A stretch of DNA of 64,000 bases. Origin: Bog-756 sp963835465 (GTDB lineage: Bacteria; Actinomycetota; Acidimicrobiia; Acidimicrobiales; RAAP-2). Shown one piece after another: positions 37,900 to 46,140 of this stretch. The notes under the pieces are model-generated. The model ran no database searches and was not told the DNA's origin. It worked only from the letters and a program-made list of their open reading frames with translations. The DNA is taken from assembly GCA_963835465.1 (NCBI GenBank), contig CAWIFR010000002.1, positions 186,001 through 250,000 on the forward strand, in the 5' to 3' direction. Within the stretch, counting starts at the first letter, position 1. Every line of letters starts with the position of its first letter. The translations under genes were made by a program, and so were the position numbers.

Positions 37900-39165
37900 T
37901 CACCGGGTGGCGAGGGACGACAGCACGGCGTCGGTGTCGGCGCCGAGCGCTCGCGCCTCGGGAGCCCGACCGTCCCCCGGGTCACGGGGCGGCTCGGCGG
38001 TGAGTCCGGCCACCGGCAGGGAGGGCCCGGCCAGGCCGCCGGCGATGTCGGCCATCGAAGCATCGATCACCCAGGCGTCGCCGTCACCGAGGGCGGTGAG
38101 GACGGCCACGGCGGAGGCCAGGCCGGTGAGCGGGTCGGCGATGGCGTCGGCACAGAAGCAGGGCCCCTGGTCGTCCCGGGCGACCAGGCCGCCGGCCACG
38201 GCGGCGTCGTCCCCGAACGCCACCCGCTGACCCGAGCGACCCTGGCGGCCGTAGCCGGTGATGGACAGCCAGACCCGGGGCCTGCATCTGCGGACCACCG
38301 ACTCGGGGTCGAGACCCAGCTGGTCGAGGGCCCGAGGGCGTGACCCGCTGATCACCACGTCGGCCCGCGCCACAAGCTCGCCGAGCCGCCGGCGATCGCC
38401 TGGCGAGGTGAAGTCGAGGGCGACGGACTCCTTGCCTCCGTTGAGGCGGCGGAAGAAGCGTGGCGGGCCCCGCCGGGCCCCGTCGGGCCGCCCCGTGGAC
38501 TCCACCTTGACGACCCGGGCCCCGGCGTCGCCCAGCAGCCGTCCGGCCAGGGGGCCGGCCCACAGGGAGGAGAGGTCCACCACGAGCAGGCCGGTGGTGG
38601 ACCCGACGGCCGGTGCCGAGCGCACCCGCCGGGCCCTGATTCCGTGGATGGCTCCACGGGAGGCCGAACCGGACCCGTTGCCGTCGGAGCCCGCCCCCCG
38701 CTCCCCCAGCACCGCCGCCGGCAGTCCCAACAGCCCGGCTCCGGCGCGGAGCTCGTGACCGGGGAAGGAGGCGACGTCGGCGGCCACCGTCGCCCAGTCG
38801 CCGTCAGCCACCGGTCGGAACCGGCCCAGCCAGGCCGGCACGAGTTCCCAGTCGTCCGACCGGGCCAGCGACACCGCCACCCACCCGTCGGCCGATCGGA
38901 GGAGCCGGGTGCCACCGCCGCAGCTGATGTCACCCCTTCGCTCCAGGCCGGCCACCGCGGCCCGCTCGACCAGTAGGGCCAGGGGGTCGACGGTGACGGT
39001 GGGTCCGAGCGCGGCGGACCGGCCGGCCAGCTGGTCAGCCCAGGATCGGACCCCCTCGACCAGGGGGCGGGGAGGACCCAAGGCCGGACGCCCCGGCCGC
39101 CCGGTCAGGGCGAGCAGGCCGGAAGCGGCCCATGCCGCCGCGGCCTCGTCGTCGTCGTCGTTCAC
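37900..39165 (-). CDS. CaiB/BaiF-like CoA transferase, divergent
   Basis: A 421-residue protein whose C-terminal two thirds follow the class III CoA-transferase pattern: LLVVDLSSLWAGPLAGRLLGDAGARVVKVE, RRLNGGKESVALDF, RVWLSITGYGRQG. The expected GDxxxG is CADAIADPLTGL, so the catalytic Asp is probably there but the context is altered. The first 150 residues carry another, degenerate piece of the same fold. A GTG at 39165 is the likely start; the frame opens higher. It is divergent from the enoyl-CoA hydratase. Confidence 0.75.
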   Translation of the reverse strand: MNDDDDEAAAAWAASGLLALTGRPGRPALGPPRPLVEGVRSWADQLAGRSAALGPTVTVDPLALLVERAAVAGLERRGDISCGGGTRLLRSADGWVAVSLARSDDWELVPAWLGRFRPVADGDWATVAADVASFPGHELRAGAGLLGLPAAVLGERGAGSDGNGSGSASRGAIHGIRARRVRSAPAVGSTTGLLVVDLSSLWAGPLAGRLLGDAGARVVKVESTGRPDGARRGPPRFFRRLNGGKESVALDFTSPGDRRRLGELVARADVVISGSRPRALDQLGLDPESVVRRCRPRVWLSITGYGRQGRSGQRVAFGDDAAVAGGLVARDDQGPCFCADAIADPLTGLASAVAVLTALGDGDAWVIDASMADIAGGLAGPSLPVAGLTAEPPRDPGDGRAPEARALGADTDAVLSSLATR

Positions 39166-39225
39166 GGCCCTGGCACCCCGACCCTCGTCTCTGTCAGTTC
39201 CTCCCCGCCGGGAGCGCCCGCTCAG

Positions 39226-39231
39226 TACCAT
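39226..39231 (+). promoter_or_regulatory. -10 box (TACCAT) of the enoyl-CoA hydratase gene
   Basis: TACCAT, seven bases before the ATG at 39239; leaderless spacing. Confidence 0.4.
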
Positions 39232-39238
39232 CGAGCCC

Positions 39239-40231
39239 ATGGACCCCATCCGGCTCTCGGGATCGGAGTTCGTGACCGTCCTGCAGACCGGAGAGGCGTT
39301 CGAGACGATTGTAGGGCTCGAGTGCGGTGCGGTACTGGTGGAAGGGGACGTGCTCCCCGACGCGTTGGCCACGGGCGCTGTCGGCTCCCTCGCCATGCTG
39401 CCGGCCGTGGTGGTGGCGGTGGTCTCCAACCCCCGTGCCCGACGTCCGGCCTGGGCCGACGTGGCGGTCGGGCCCGACAGTGCCGAGCTGGCCGCCACCC
39501 TGGAGACGGTGACGGCCAACCCGTTGGCCTCGGCCACGCTCGCCGTGTTGTTGCGGGACAGTGAGCACCGCTCGGTGGCCCAGGGGCTGGTGGCCGAGTC
39601 GACGGCCTACGGCCTCCTGCAGTCGGGCCCGGAGTTCGCCGCCTGGCGACACCGGGTGCCGGTCCGGAACCACCCGGGAGGTGAGGGACCGGTCGTCCTC
39701 GTGGAACGGCGTGACGCCCAGCTCGAGGTCACCCTCCACCGCCCCCACGTCCTGAACGCCTTCAACGCGGCCATGCGGGACGGGCTGGCCGCCGCCCTGC
39801 ACGTTGCGCTGGTCGACCCCACGGTGACGTCCGTGGTCCTGCGGGGAGCCGGCAGCGCGTTCTGCAGCGGCGGCGACCTCGACGAGTTCGGCTCCCGGAC
39901 CGACTCGACCACGGCCCACCTGATCAGGCTGCAGCGCAGCGCCGGCCGGATGCTGGCCGAGCTGTCCGCCCGCACCACGGTCCACATCCATGGGCCGACG
40001 GTGGGATCGGGCATCGAGCTGGCCGCCTTCGCCGGGGAGGTGGTGGCCGACCGGGCCACCCGGATCTCGCTGCCCGAAGTCCATCTCGGGCTGATCCCCG
40101 GGGCGGGGGGAACGGTCAGCCTTCCCCGCCGCATCGGCCGGCACGCCACCATGCTGCTGGCACTGGGCAGTCCCTGGATCGATGCCGGCACCGCCTTGGA
40201 CTGGGGCCTGGTCGATCGGTTGGAGGAATGA
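39239..40231 (+). CDS. Enoyl-CoA hydratase/isomerase family protein
   Basis: A 330-residue crotonase-fold protein. The catalytic core is C-terminal: LHRPHVLNAFNAAMRDGLAAAL, then the oxyanion-hole GAGSAFCSGGDLDEFG and HIHGPTVGSGIELAAFA, and LIPGAGGTVSLPRRIG. The first 150 residues are an extra domain with no family I recognise, so the protein is longer than the usual 260. It hydrates or isomerises an acyl-CoA. The divergent CoA transferase makes shared control likely. Confidence 0.85.
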   Translation: MDPIRLSGSEFVTVLQTGEAFETIVGLECGAVLVEGDVLPDALATGAVGSLAMLPAVVVAVVSNPRARRPAWADVAVGPDSAELAATLETVTANPLASATLAVLLRDSEHRSVAQGLVAESTAYGLLQSGPEFAAWRHRVPVRNHPGGEGPVVLVERRDAQLEVTLHRPHVLNAFNAAMRDGLAAALHVALVDPTVTSVVLRGAGSAFCSGGDLDEFGSRTDSTTAHLIRLQRSAGRMLAELSARTTVHIHGPTVGSGIELAAFAGEVVADRATRISLPEVHLGLIPGAGGTVSLPRRIGRHATMLLALGSPWIDAGTALDWGLVDRLEE

Positions 40232-40335
40232 CCCCAGGGAGGCCGGCCGACGCCGGCGACACCCCGTCGCAATTGTCCTCTGGGGAACCTGCTCATTAGG
40301 GTGACCACGCTCATGCACTTCTCGGGACGCCCATC

Positions 40336-41853
40336 ATGAACATCGCCATGCTGCTGGACCTGGTCGCGGATACCTTCGGTGACCGGGTGGCCCTGACCGA
40401 GGCCGGCCAGTCCACCACCTACGACGAGCTCCGTCGGCTGGCCCGGGCCGCCGCCGCCGAGCTCACCGCCTCAGGGGCCGGCACGTTGGCCTACGCCGAC
40501 GTCAGCTCGGCTGCGGTTCCCACCGCCCTGTTCGGAGCGGCGTGGGCCGGCGCCTCCTACGCCCCCCTCAACTTCCGGCTGCCGCCCGAGTCGTTGCGCA
40601 GCCAGGTGGCGCGACTCGACCACCCGAGGGTGGTGGCCTCGGCTCCCCTCGTCCCCGAGCTGGCCGACCCGCCGGCCATCGAGCGGTCGGCATGGCTCGA
40701 CCGACTGGCCGGGGCGGACGCCGCCGGGGAGTACGAACCCGACCCGCAACGGGCCGCGGTCATCCTGTTCACCAGCGGCTCGTCGGGATCGCCCAAGGCT
40801 GCCCTCCTCAGCCACGACAACCTGATGTCGTACATCATGGACACCGTCGAGTTCGCCGGGGCCGGGGAGGACGAAGCCCTGATGTTGGCCGCCCCGCCGT
40901 TCCACATCGCCGGGGTGGCCGCCGTGCTCAGCTCGGTCTACTCGGGCCGCCGCCTGCTGCCCCTGGCCGCCTTCACTCCCGAGGGCTGGCTGCAGGTGGC
41001 CCGGGACGAGGGGGCCACCCACGCCTTCGTGGTGCCGACCATGCTGGCCCGGATCGTGCAGTGCATGGAGGCGGACCCCGCCCTCCGGGTGCCCACCCTC
41101 CGCTCCATCTCGTACGGCGGGGCGAGGATGGCCGCCCCCATCCTCGAGCGGGCCCTCGAGCTCTTTCCCGACGTCGGCTTCGTCAACGCCTACGGGCTGA
41201 CCGAGACCTCGTCGACCATCGCCGTGCTGGGACCCGACGACCACCGTCTGGCCCTGTCCAGCGACGATCCGGAGGTCCGCCGCCGCCTGGAGTCGGTGGG
41301 CCAGCCCCTGCCCGGGGTGGAGGTGCTGGTCGTCCATGAGGAGACCGGGTCCGAGGTGCCGGTCGGCGACCGAGGCCTCATCCGGGTCCGGGGCCCCCAG
41401 GTCAGTGGCGAGTACCTGGACACGGCGTCGGGCGTGGACAGCGGTGGCTGGCTGGTCACCGGTGACGTCGGGTTCGTCGACGAGCACGGATACCTGTTCG
41501 TGGAAGGCCGGGCCGACGATGTGATCATCAAGGGCGGGGAGAACCTGTCGCCGGCCGAGATCGAGGACTCCCTGCTGCGGCACGCCACCGTGCAGGCCGC
41601 GGTGGTGGTGGGGGTGCCCCACCCCGAGTGGGGGGAGTCGGTGGCGGCCGCCGTGGTGCTGGTGTCGGAGGCCGACGACGCCGACCATGCCGTCATCGCC
41701 GAGGAGCTGGCCGTGTGGGTCCGGTCGTCGCTCGGATCTCTGAAGACGCCGAGCCTCATCGTGGTCCGTGAAGAGCTGCCCACCACGGCCACCGGCAAGG
41801 TGCTGCGTCGGATGGTGCGGGACGAGCTGGCCCCGCCGGACCCTCCCGGGTAG
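40336..41853 (+). CDS. AMP-dependent acyl-CoA synthetase
   Basis: A 505-residue adenylate-forming ligase with all core motifs: TSGSSGSPKAALLSH (P-loop), YGLTETSSTI, GWLVTGDVG, GRADDVIIKGGENLSPAEIE, and the C-terminal catalytic Lys in TTATGKVLRR. It makes acyl-CoA from a free acid, ATP and CoA. It lies 104 bases after the enoyl-CoA hydratase and faces the quinone oxidoreductase. Its position next to an ACAD, SDR and APH kinase suggests it supplies their CoA-ester substrate. Confidence 0.92.
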   Translation: MNIAMLLDLVADTFGDRVALTEAGQSTTYDELRRLARAAAAELTASGAGTLAYADVSSAAVPTALFGAAWAGASYAPLNFRLPPESLRSQVARLDHPRVVASAPLVPELADPPAIERSAWLDRLAGADAAGEYEPDPQRAAVILFTSGSSGSPKAALLSHDNLMSYIMDTVEFAGAGEDEALMLAAPPFHIAGVAAVLSSVYSGRRLLPLAAFTPEGWLQVARDEGATHAFVVPTMLARIVQCMEADPALRVPTLRSISYGGARMAAPILERALELFPDVGFVNAYGLTETSSTIAVLGPDDHRLALSSDDPEVRRRLESVGQPLPGVEVLVVHEETGSEVPVGDRGLIRVRGPQVSGEYLDTASGVDSGGWLVTGDVGFVDEHGYLFVEGRADDVIIKGGENLSPAEIEDSLLRHATVQAAVVVGVPHPEWGESVAAAVVLVSEADDADHAVIAEELAVWVRSSLGSLKTPSLIVVREELPTTATGKVLRRMVRDELAPPDPPG

Positions 41854-41894
41854 CGCGTGCTGCCCGGTCCGACCCGATCACCGGTCGGACCCGA

Positions 41895-42872
41895 TCAGTC
41901 GGACGGCACCACCAGGACCTTGCCCAGGGCCCGCCGCTCGGCCAGGTCCTCCAGGGCCCGGCCGGCCCCCTCCAGGGGGTAGCGGGCCGAGATGTGCGGT
42001 GTGAACCGCCCCGACCGGTAGAGCTCGGTCAGCTCGGCCTGGTCCCGGAGGAAGTCGGCGGGCTGGTTGGCGGCGAACCCTCCCATGGTGAACCCGGTCA
42101 CCACCACGCCCTTCAGCAGGACGAGGTTGAGCGGGATCCTCGGGATGTCGCCCGAGGCGAAGCCCACGGTGACGAACCGGCCACCCCACGCCAGGGCGCG
42201 CAGCGCCGACTCGGCGGCCGGGCCGCCCACCGGGTCGATGACCACGTTGGCGCCACCACCGGTCACCTCCTTGATGCGGACTTTCAGGTCCTCGGTGGTG
42301 TAGTTCACCCCGGCCACCGCACCCCGCTCGGCGCACAGGGCCAGCTTCCCCGCCGTGGACGCCGCGGCGATGACCCTGGCTCCGAGCAGTGCGGCCAGCT
42401 CCACGGCAGCCAGCCCCACCCCACCGGCCGCCCCGAGCACCACCACCCACTCGTCCGGCTGGACCTGGGCGAAGCTGCGGAGGGCGTGGTACGCGGTGCG
42501 GTGGGCCACCCCGGAGGCCGCCGCCGACACCAGGTCGATGGCCGCATCCACCGGCTGCAGGGCACCGGCCGCCACCACCACCTGGTCGGCGAAGGCGCCG
42601 AACAGGCACGAGCCCATCACCCGGTCGCCCACGGCCACACCATCCACGCCCGGCCCCACCGCCCGCACGGTCCCGGCGAACTCGCTGCCCACGGTGAAAG
42701 GCACCGGGATGGTGACCTGATACTGGTCGGCCACGACGAGGACGTCGGGGAAGTTGGCCGCCGCCGCGGCCACGTCCACCACGACCTGGCCCTCCCCGGC
42801 CACCGGGTCGTCCACCTCGGCCACCACCACCGAGGTGGGGCCCCCGTACTGCTCACACCGGACGGCGCGCAC
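41895..42872 (-). CDS. NADPH:quinone oxidoreductase-type MDR enzyme
   Basis: A 325-residue medium-chain reductase/dehydrogenase of the zinc-free quinone oxidoreductase group. GSEFAGTVRAVGPGV, the NADPH-binding LGAAGGVGLAAVELAALLGA, DPVGGPAAE and the C-terminal ALGKVLVVPSD are visible. It reduces quinones or alpha,beta-unsaturated carbonyls, possibly enoyl-CoA or enone intermediates. It starts 9 bases after the acyl-CoA dehydrogenase stop, the end of a TetR-ACAD-MDR operon. Confidence 0.88.
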   Translation of the reverse strand: MRAVRCEQYGGPTSVVVAEVDDPVAGEGQVVVDVAAAAANFPDVLVVADQYQVTIPVPFTVGSEFAGTVRAVGPGVDGVAVGDRVMGSCLFGAFADQVVVAAGALQPVDAAIDLVSAAASGVAHRTAYHALRSFAQVQPDEWVVVLGAAGGVGLAAVELAALLGARVIAAASTAGKLALCAERGAVAGVNYTTEDLKVRIKEVTGGGANVVIDPVGGPAAESALRALAWGGRFVTVGFASGDIPRIPLNLVLLKGVVVTGFTMGGFAANQPADFLRDQAELTELYRSGRFTPHISARYPLEGAGRALEDLAERRALGKVLVVPSD

Positions 42873-42881
42873 GGTCCCTCC

Positions 42882-44183
42882 TCAGGAGTTGCCGATGACG
42901 TGCTCGAGGTGCGCGGCCAGTTTGCGCTCCGCCTCGGCGCGCTTGGCCGGCAGGTGGGCCGTCGGCCACAGCCCGGGCGACGGTTCGTAGTCCTTCAGCA
43001 CCTCTCGGGCCACGGTGACCTTGTGCACCTCGGTGGGGCCGTCCACCACGCTCATGATGGGGGCCATCATCCACATGCTGCCGAAGGGCATCTCGTTGGA
43101 CACACCGAGCGCCCCGTGCGCGTGCATGGAGCGCCACACGGCGTCGTGGGCCACCTTGGGGGTGAGGGCCTTGATGGCGGCGATGTTCTTGCGGGTGCGC
43201 CGATAGTCCTTCACCTGGTCGATCTCCCAGGCCGTGTAGAGGACCAGGAGCCGGAACTGCTGGAGCTCGGCGTAGGAGTCGGCGATGTCGCCCTGGATGA
43301 ACTGCTTCCGGGCCAGCAGGGTGCCCTGGGTCTCGCGGCTGAGGACCCGTTCGCACAGCAGGTCGAGCGCCCGTTGGCATGTGGCCACGGTCCGCATGGC
43401 GTGGTGCACCCGTCCGCCACCCAGCCGGGTCTGGGCGATGGCGAAGGCCTGTCCGGCCCCGCCCAACAGGTTCTCAGCCGGGACGCGGACGTCCTCGTAG
43501 TGGATGAGGGCGTGCATGGCCTCGTCCTCGGACTCGCCGGCCAGGCCGACGTGGCGGGTCATGTTGACCCCGGGGGTGTCCGTCGGGACCAGGAACATCG
43601 AGGCCCCCTGGTAGATGCTCACGTCGGGGTCGGTGATGGCCATGACGATGAGAAAGGACGCAGTGCGGGCGTTGGAGGAGAAGAACTTCCATCCGTTGAT
43701 GACCCACTCGTCGCCGTCCTGGACCGCGGCGCAGGTGAACTGCTGGGGGTCGGAGCCCGCCTGGGGCTCGGTCATCGAGTAGCACGAGAAGACCTCGCCG
43801 TCGAGGAGCGGTTGGAGGTACTTCTCCTTCTGCTCCTCGGTGCCGTAGTGGGCGATGATCTCGGCGTTACCGGTGTCGGGGGCCTGGGTCCCGAACACGA
43901 TGGGGGCCCAGGCCGAGACCCCGAGAATCTCGTTGAGGAGGGCCAGCTTCACCTGCCCGTACCCCTTGCCCCCGAGTTCGGGCCCGAGGTGCGCGGCCCA
44001 CAGGTCGTGGTCGCGCACCTCCTGCTTCATGGGATCGACGATCGGCCGCAGCTCGTCGTCGAGGGGGTGGAACTGCTTGTGGGGATAGAGGATGTCGAGT
44101 GGCTCGACCTTGTCGGCGACGAACTGGCGAGCCCAGTCGAGCTTCTCTTGGAACTCCGGTTCGGTGGAGAAATCCCAGGCCAT
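42882..44183 (-). CDS. Acyl-CoA dehydrogenase, ACAD10/11-like
   Basis: A 433-residue flavoenzyme. Landmarks are HLGPELGGKGYGQVKLALLNEILG, FGTQAPDTGNAEIIAHYGTEEQKEKYL, CYSMTEPQAGSDPQQF and a C-terminal DGPTEVHKVTVAREVLKDY. This pattern (TGNAE, EPQAGSDP, DGPTEVHK) is that of ACAD10/11-type dehydrogenases, whose animal forms are fused to an APH kinase domain. Here the kinase is a separate gene at 46017. It oxidises acyl-CoA with FAD. Middle gene of the operon with TetR. Confidence 0.9.
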   Translation of the reverse strand: MAWDFSTEPEFQEKLDWARQFVADKVEPLDILYPHKQFHPLDDELRPIVDPMKQEVRDHDLWAAHLGPELGGKGYGQVKLALLNEILGVSAWAPIVFGTQAPDTGNAEIIAHYGTEEQKEKYLQPLLDGEVFSCYSMTEPQAGSDPQQFTCAAVQDGDEWVINGWKFFSSNARTASFLIVMAITDPDVSIYQGASMFLVPTDTPGVNMTRHVGLAGESEDEAMHALIHYEDVRVPAENLLGGAGQAFAIAQTRLGGGRVHHAMRTVATCQRALDLLCERVLSRETQGTLLARKQFIQGDIADSYAELQQFRLLVLYTAWEIDQVKDYRRTRKNIAAIKALTPKVAHDAVWRSMHAHGALGVSNEMPFGSMWMMAPIMSVVDGPTEVHKVTVAREVLKDYEPSPGLWPTAHLPAKRAEAERKLAAHLEHVIGNS

Positions 44184-44279
44184 GGTGGGGTCCTTTCTGT
44201 GTTCGCTTCTTCGATTCGAGTGCGCGGATGGGCGAGGGTGGGTGTCACTCGGCCGGTCGGGCCGGTTGCGGCGGGGAGG

Positions 44280-44984
44280 TCAGTCGCCGCCACCGCTCGG
44301 ACGGGCGCCCAGGCCGGACAGGAACCGCTCGTTGCACTGGGCGACCTCCCGTCGGGCCGCCTCGGGGTCCTTGGCATGGGCGACGAACAGCGCCGCCCCC
44401 GTCCCCAGGGCGGAAAGGAGGTGGGCGAGTGGCTCGAGGGGCTGGGGGTCGAGGACCCCCCCGTCCACCGCGTCCCGCAGGTAGCCGAGGATCTGATGGG
44501 TGGGGCCGTCCCCGCGTTCGGACAGCGAATCCCACCCGAGCACCGCCGGCCCGTCGATGAGGACGATCTGACGGTACGCCGGATTGGTGGAGGCGGCGTC
44601 GAGGTACACCTCGCTGTTGGCGAGGAAGAGGTCCCAGGCGTTGTGGCTCCCGTCCTCGGACCGCCGGCGCAACGAGCGGGTCACCTCGCCGGTCACCTCC
44701 TCGTAGACGGCCCGGAAGAGGTCCTCCTTGTCGCGGAAGTGGTGGTAGAGCGCTCCCCGGGTCAACCCGGCCCGCTGCACGATCTCCTCGGTCCGGGTGG
44801 CCTGGAACCCGTCGGAGGCGAACAGCTCGCGGGCCGCGGCGAGCAGGGCTTGGCGGGTGTCCCGGACATGGGCGGCCCGGAGGCCATGGGCCCCGTCGGC
44901 TGGCGGCTCGTCACCGGCGGCGGACCCCTCCTGGATCACGTCCGGGAGGCGTTCCACCGCCTGGGAGCTGCTGGCTTGATTCAT
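44280..44984 (-). CDS. TetR/AcrR family regulator
   Basis: A 234-residue repressor with a 50-residue N-terminal extension ahead of the HTH (RQALLAAARELFASDGFQATRTEEIVQRAGLTRGALYHHFRDKEDLF). The ATG at 44984 is chosen over the longer open frame because a perfect palindrome lies just upstream, overlapping the likely promoter. It is divergent from the SDR/kinase operon and leads the ACAD/MDR operon, so it probably represses both from the shared site. The ligand may be an acyl-CoA or hydroxyacid. Confidence 0.87.
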   Translation of the reverse strand: MNQASSSQAVERLPDVIQEGSAAGDEPPADGAHGLRAAHVRDTRQALLAAARELFASDGFQATRTEEIVQRAGLTRGALYHHFRDKEDLFRAVYEEVTGEVTRSLRRRSEDGSHNAWDLFLANSEVYLDAASTNPAYRQIVLIDGPAVLGWDSLSERGDGPTHQILGYLRDAVDGGVLDPQPLEPLAHLLSALGTGAALFVAHAKDPEAARREVAQCNERFLSGLGARPSGGGD

Positions 44985-44998
44985 GACGTATCTAACAT

Positions 44999-45013
44999 AC
45001 AGAATGTTTCTGT
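44999..45013. promoter_or_regulatory. Operator palindrome between the divergent TetR and SDR operons
   Basis: ACAGAA-TGT-TTCTGT, a perfect palindrome 15 bases before the TetR ATG and 65 before the SDR GTG, in an AT-rich spot of a GC-rich region. Its placement over the TetR promoter suits autorepression. Confidence 0.6.
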
Positions 45014-45078
45014 CCGGGGCGAAGTCCACGCACCGGGTCGGGGTCGGCACGGGCCGAGGCCCGTGGGGGAGGAGTCAC

Positions 45079-46140
45079 GTGGAAGAGCTCGACGGGAAGG
45101 TTGCCCTGGTTACCGGGGCCAGCCGCGGAGTGGGCGCGGCCACAGCCGTGGCGTTGGCTGAGGCCGGCTGCGACGTGGCCTGTGCGGCCAGGTCCACGAA
45201 GGAGCAGCCCCAGCGCACGACGGGCACCATCGACGAGACGGTGGCCCGAGTGGAGGCCACCGGCCGGCGGGCCCTGGCCGTCCCGACCAACTTGGCCGTC
45301 GACACCGAGGTGGAGGCCATGGTGGCCGCCACCCTCCGGCACTTCGGCCGCCTGGATATTCTCATCAACAACGCCGCCATCACCTTCATCGGGGACCTCA
45401 ACATCCCCCTCCACCGCTTCGACCTGGTCATGCAGGTCAACATGCGGGCTCCGATGATCGCCCTTCGCCAGGCGGTGCCGGCCATGCGGGCGGCCGGTGG
45501 GGGTTCGGTGGTCAACGTGTCCTCGGTGGCCGCCCTCTACCCGCACCCTTCGCTCATGGCGTACGGGATGTCCAAGGTGGCCCTGGAGCGGATGACCGTT
45601 GATGCCGCCTCCCAGCTGGCCGCGGACGGCATCGCCGTCAACTGCTTCCGGATCGACGTGGCCGTGGCCTCTGAGGGGTTCGTGGCCAACACCCCCGGGG
45701 CCGACCACTCCGACTGGGAGCCGTCCGAGGTGGCCGCAGAGGGCATCGTCTGGATGGTGCGTCAGCCGACGTCCTACTCCGGCCGCCGGGAGTCGATGTT
45801 CGCCCTCCGGGCGCGGGAGGGGATCATGGCCTCGCGAGTGGCCCACCCCACCACGGAGGCGCCTCCGGTCGAACTGACCAACGGGCTGGTGGTGGCCGGC
45901 CCGACCACTTTCGTCGAGCCCTACCCCGACGACCCCGCCGCGCACCACCTGAACGAACCGCCCGATCCTGAAGCACCCCAACCCGCATCCCCTCACCCAA
46001 CAAGGAGTTTGAACACGTGGCAAAGCGCACGCCAGAAGAGGAAGAGGCCATCAAGGCCCGCACCGCGGGACTGGTGCACGAGGAGCGCCTGGGCGCGTGG
46101 ATGGACACCCAGGACCTGCCGGGGAAGGGTGAGCCGGTGA
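45079..46140 (+). CDS. SDR family dehydrogenase
   Basis: A 353-residue SDR with TGASRGVG near the N-terminus, NNAA, VVNVSSVAALYPHPSLMAYGMSK (Ser-Tyr-Lys centre) and a long C-terminal extension. As read it overlaps the next gene by 124 bases, which is unusual. A one-base overcall in the C-rich stretch near 45990 would end it at a TGA at 46010-46012, four bases before the next start. The GTG at 45079 follows a GGAGG ribosome-binding site. First gene of a six-gene operon under the TetR palindrome. Confidence 0.86.
   Translation: MEELDGKVALVTGASRGVGAATAVALAEAGCDVACAARSTKEQPQRTTGTIDETVARVEATGRRALAVPTNLAVDTEVEAMVAATLRHFGRLDILINNAAITFIGDLNIPLHRFDLVMQVNMRAPMIALRQAVPAMRAAGGGSVVNVSSVAALYPHPSLMAYGMSKVALERMTVDAASQLAADGIAVNCFRIDVAVASEGFVANTPGADHSDWEPSEVAAEGIVWMVRQPTSYSGRRESMFALRAREGIMASRVAHPTTEAPPVELTNGLVVAGPTTFVEPYPDDPAAHHLNEPPDPEAPQPASPHPTRSLNTWQSARQKRKRPSRPAPRDWCTRSAWARGWTPRTCRGRVSR

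Noticed and set aside
41994..45161. A plus-strand open frame of 1055 codons opposite the MDR, ACAD and TetR genes
   Set aside because: Low complexity, His/Gly/Val-rich composition and full overlap with three clear minus-strand genes show that it is a GC shadow.
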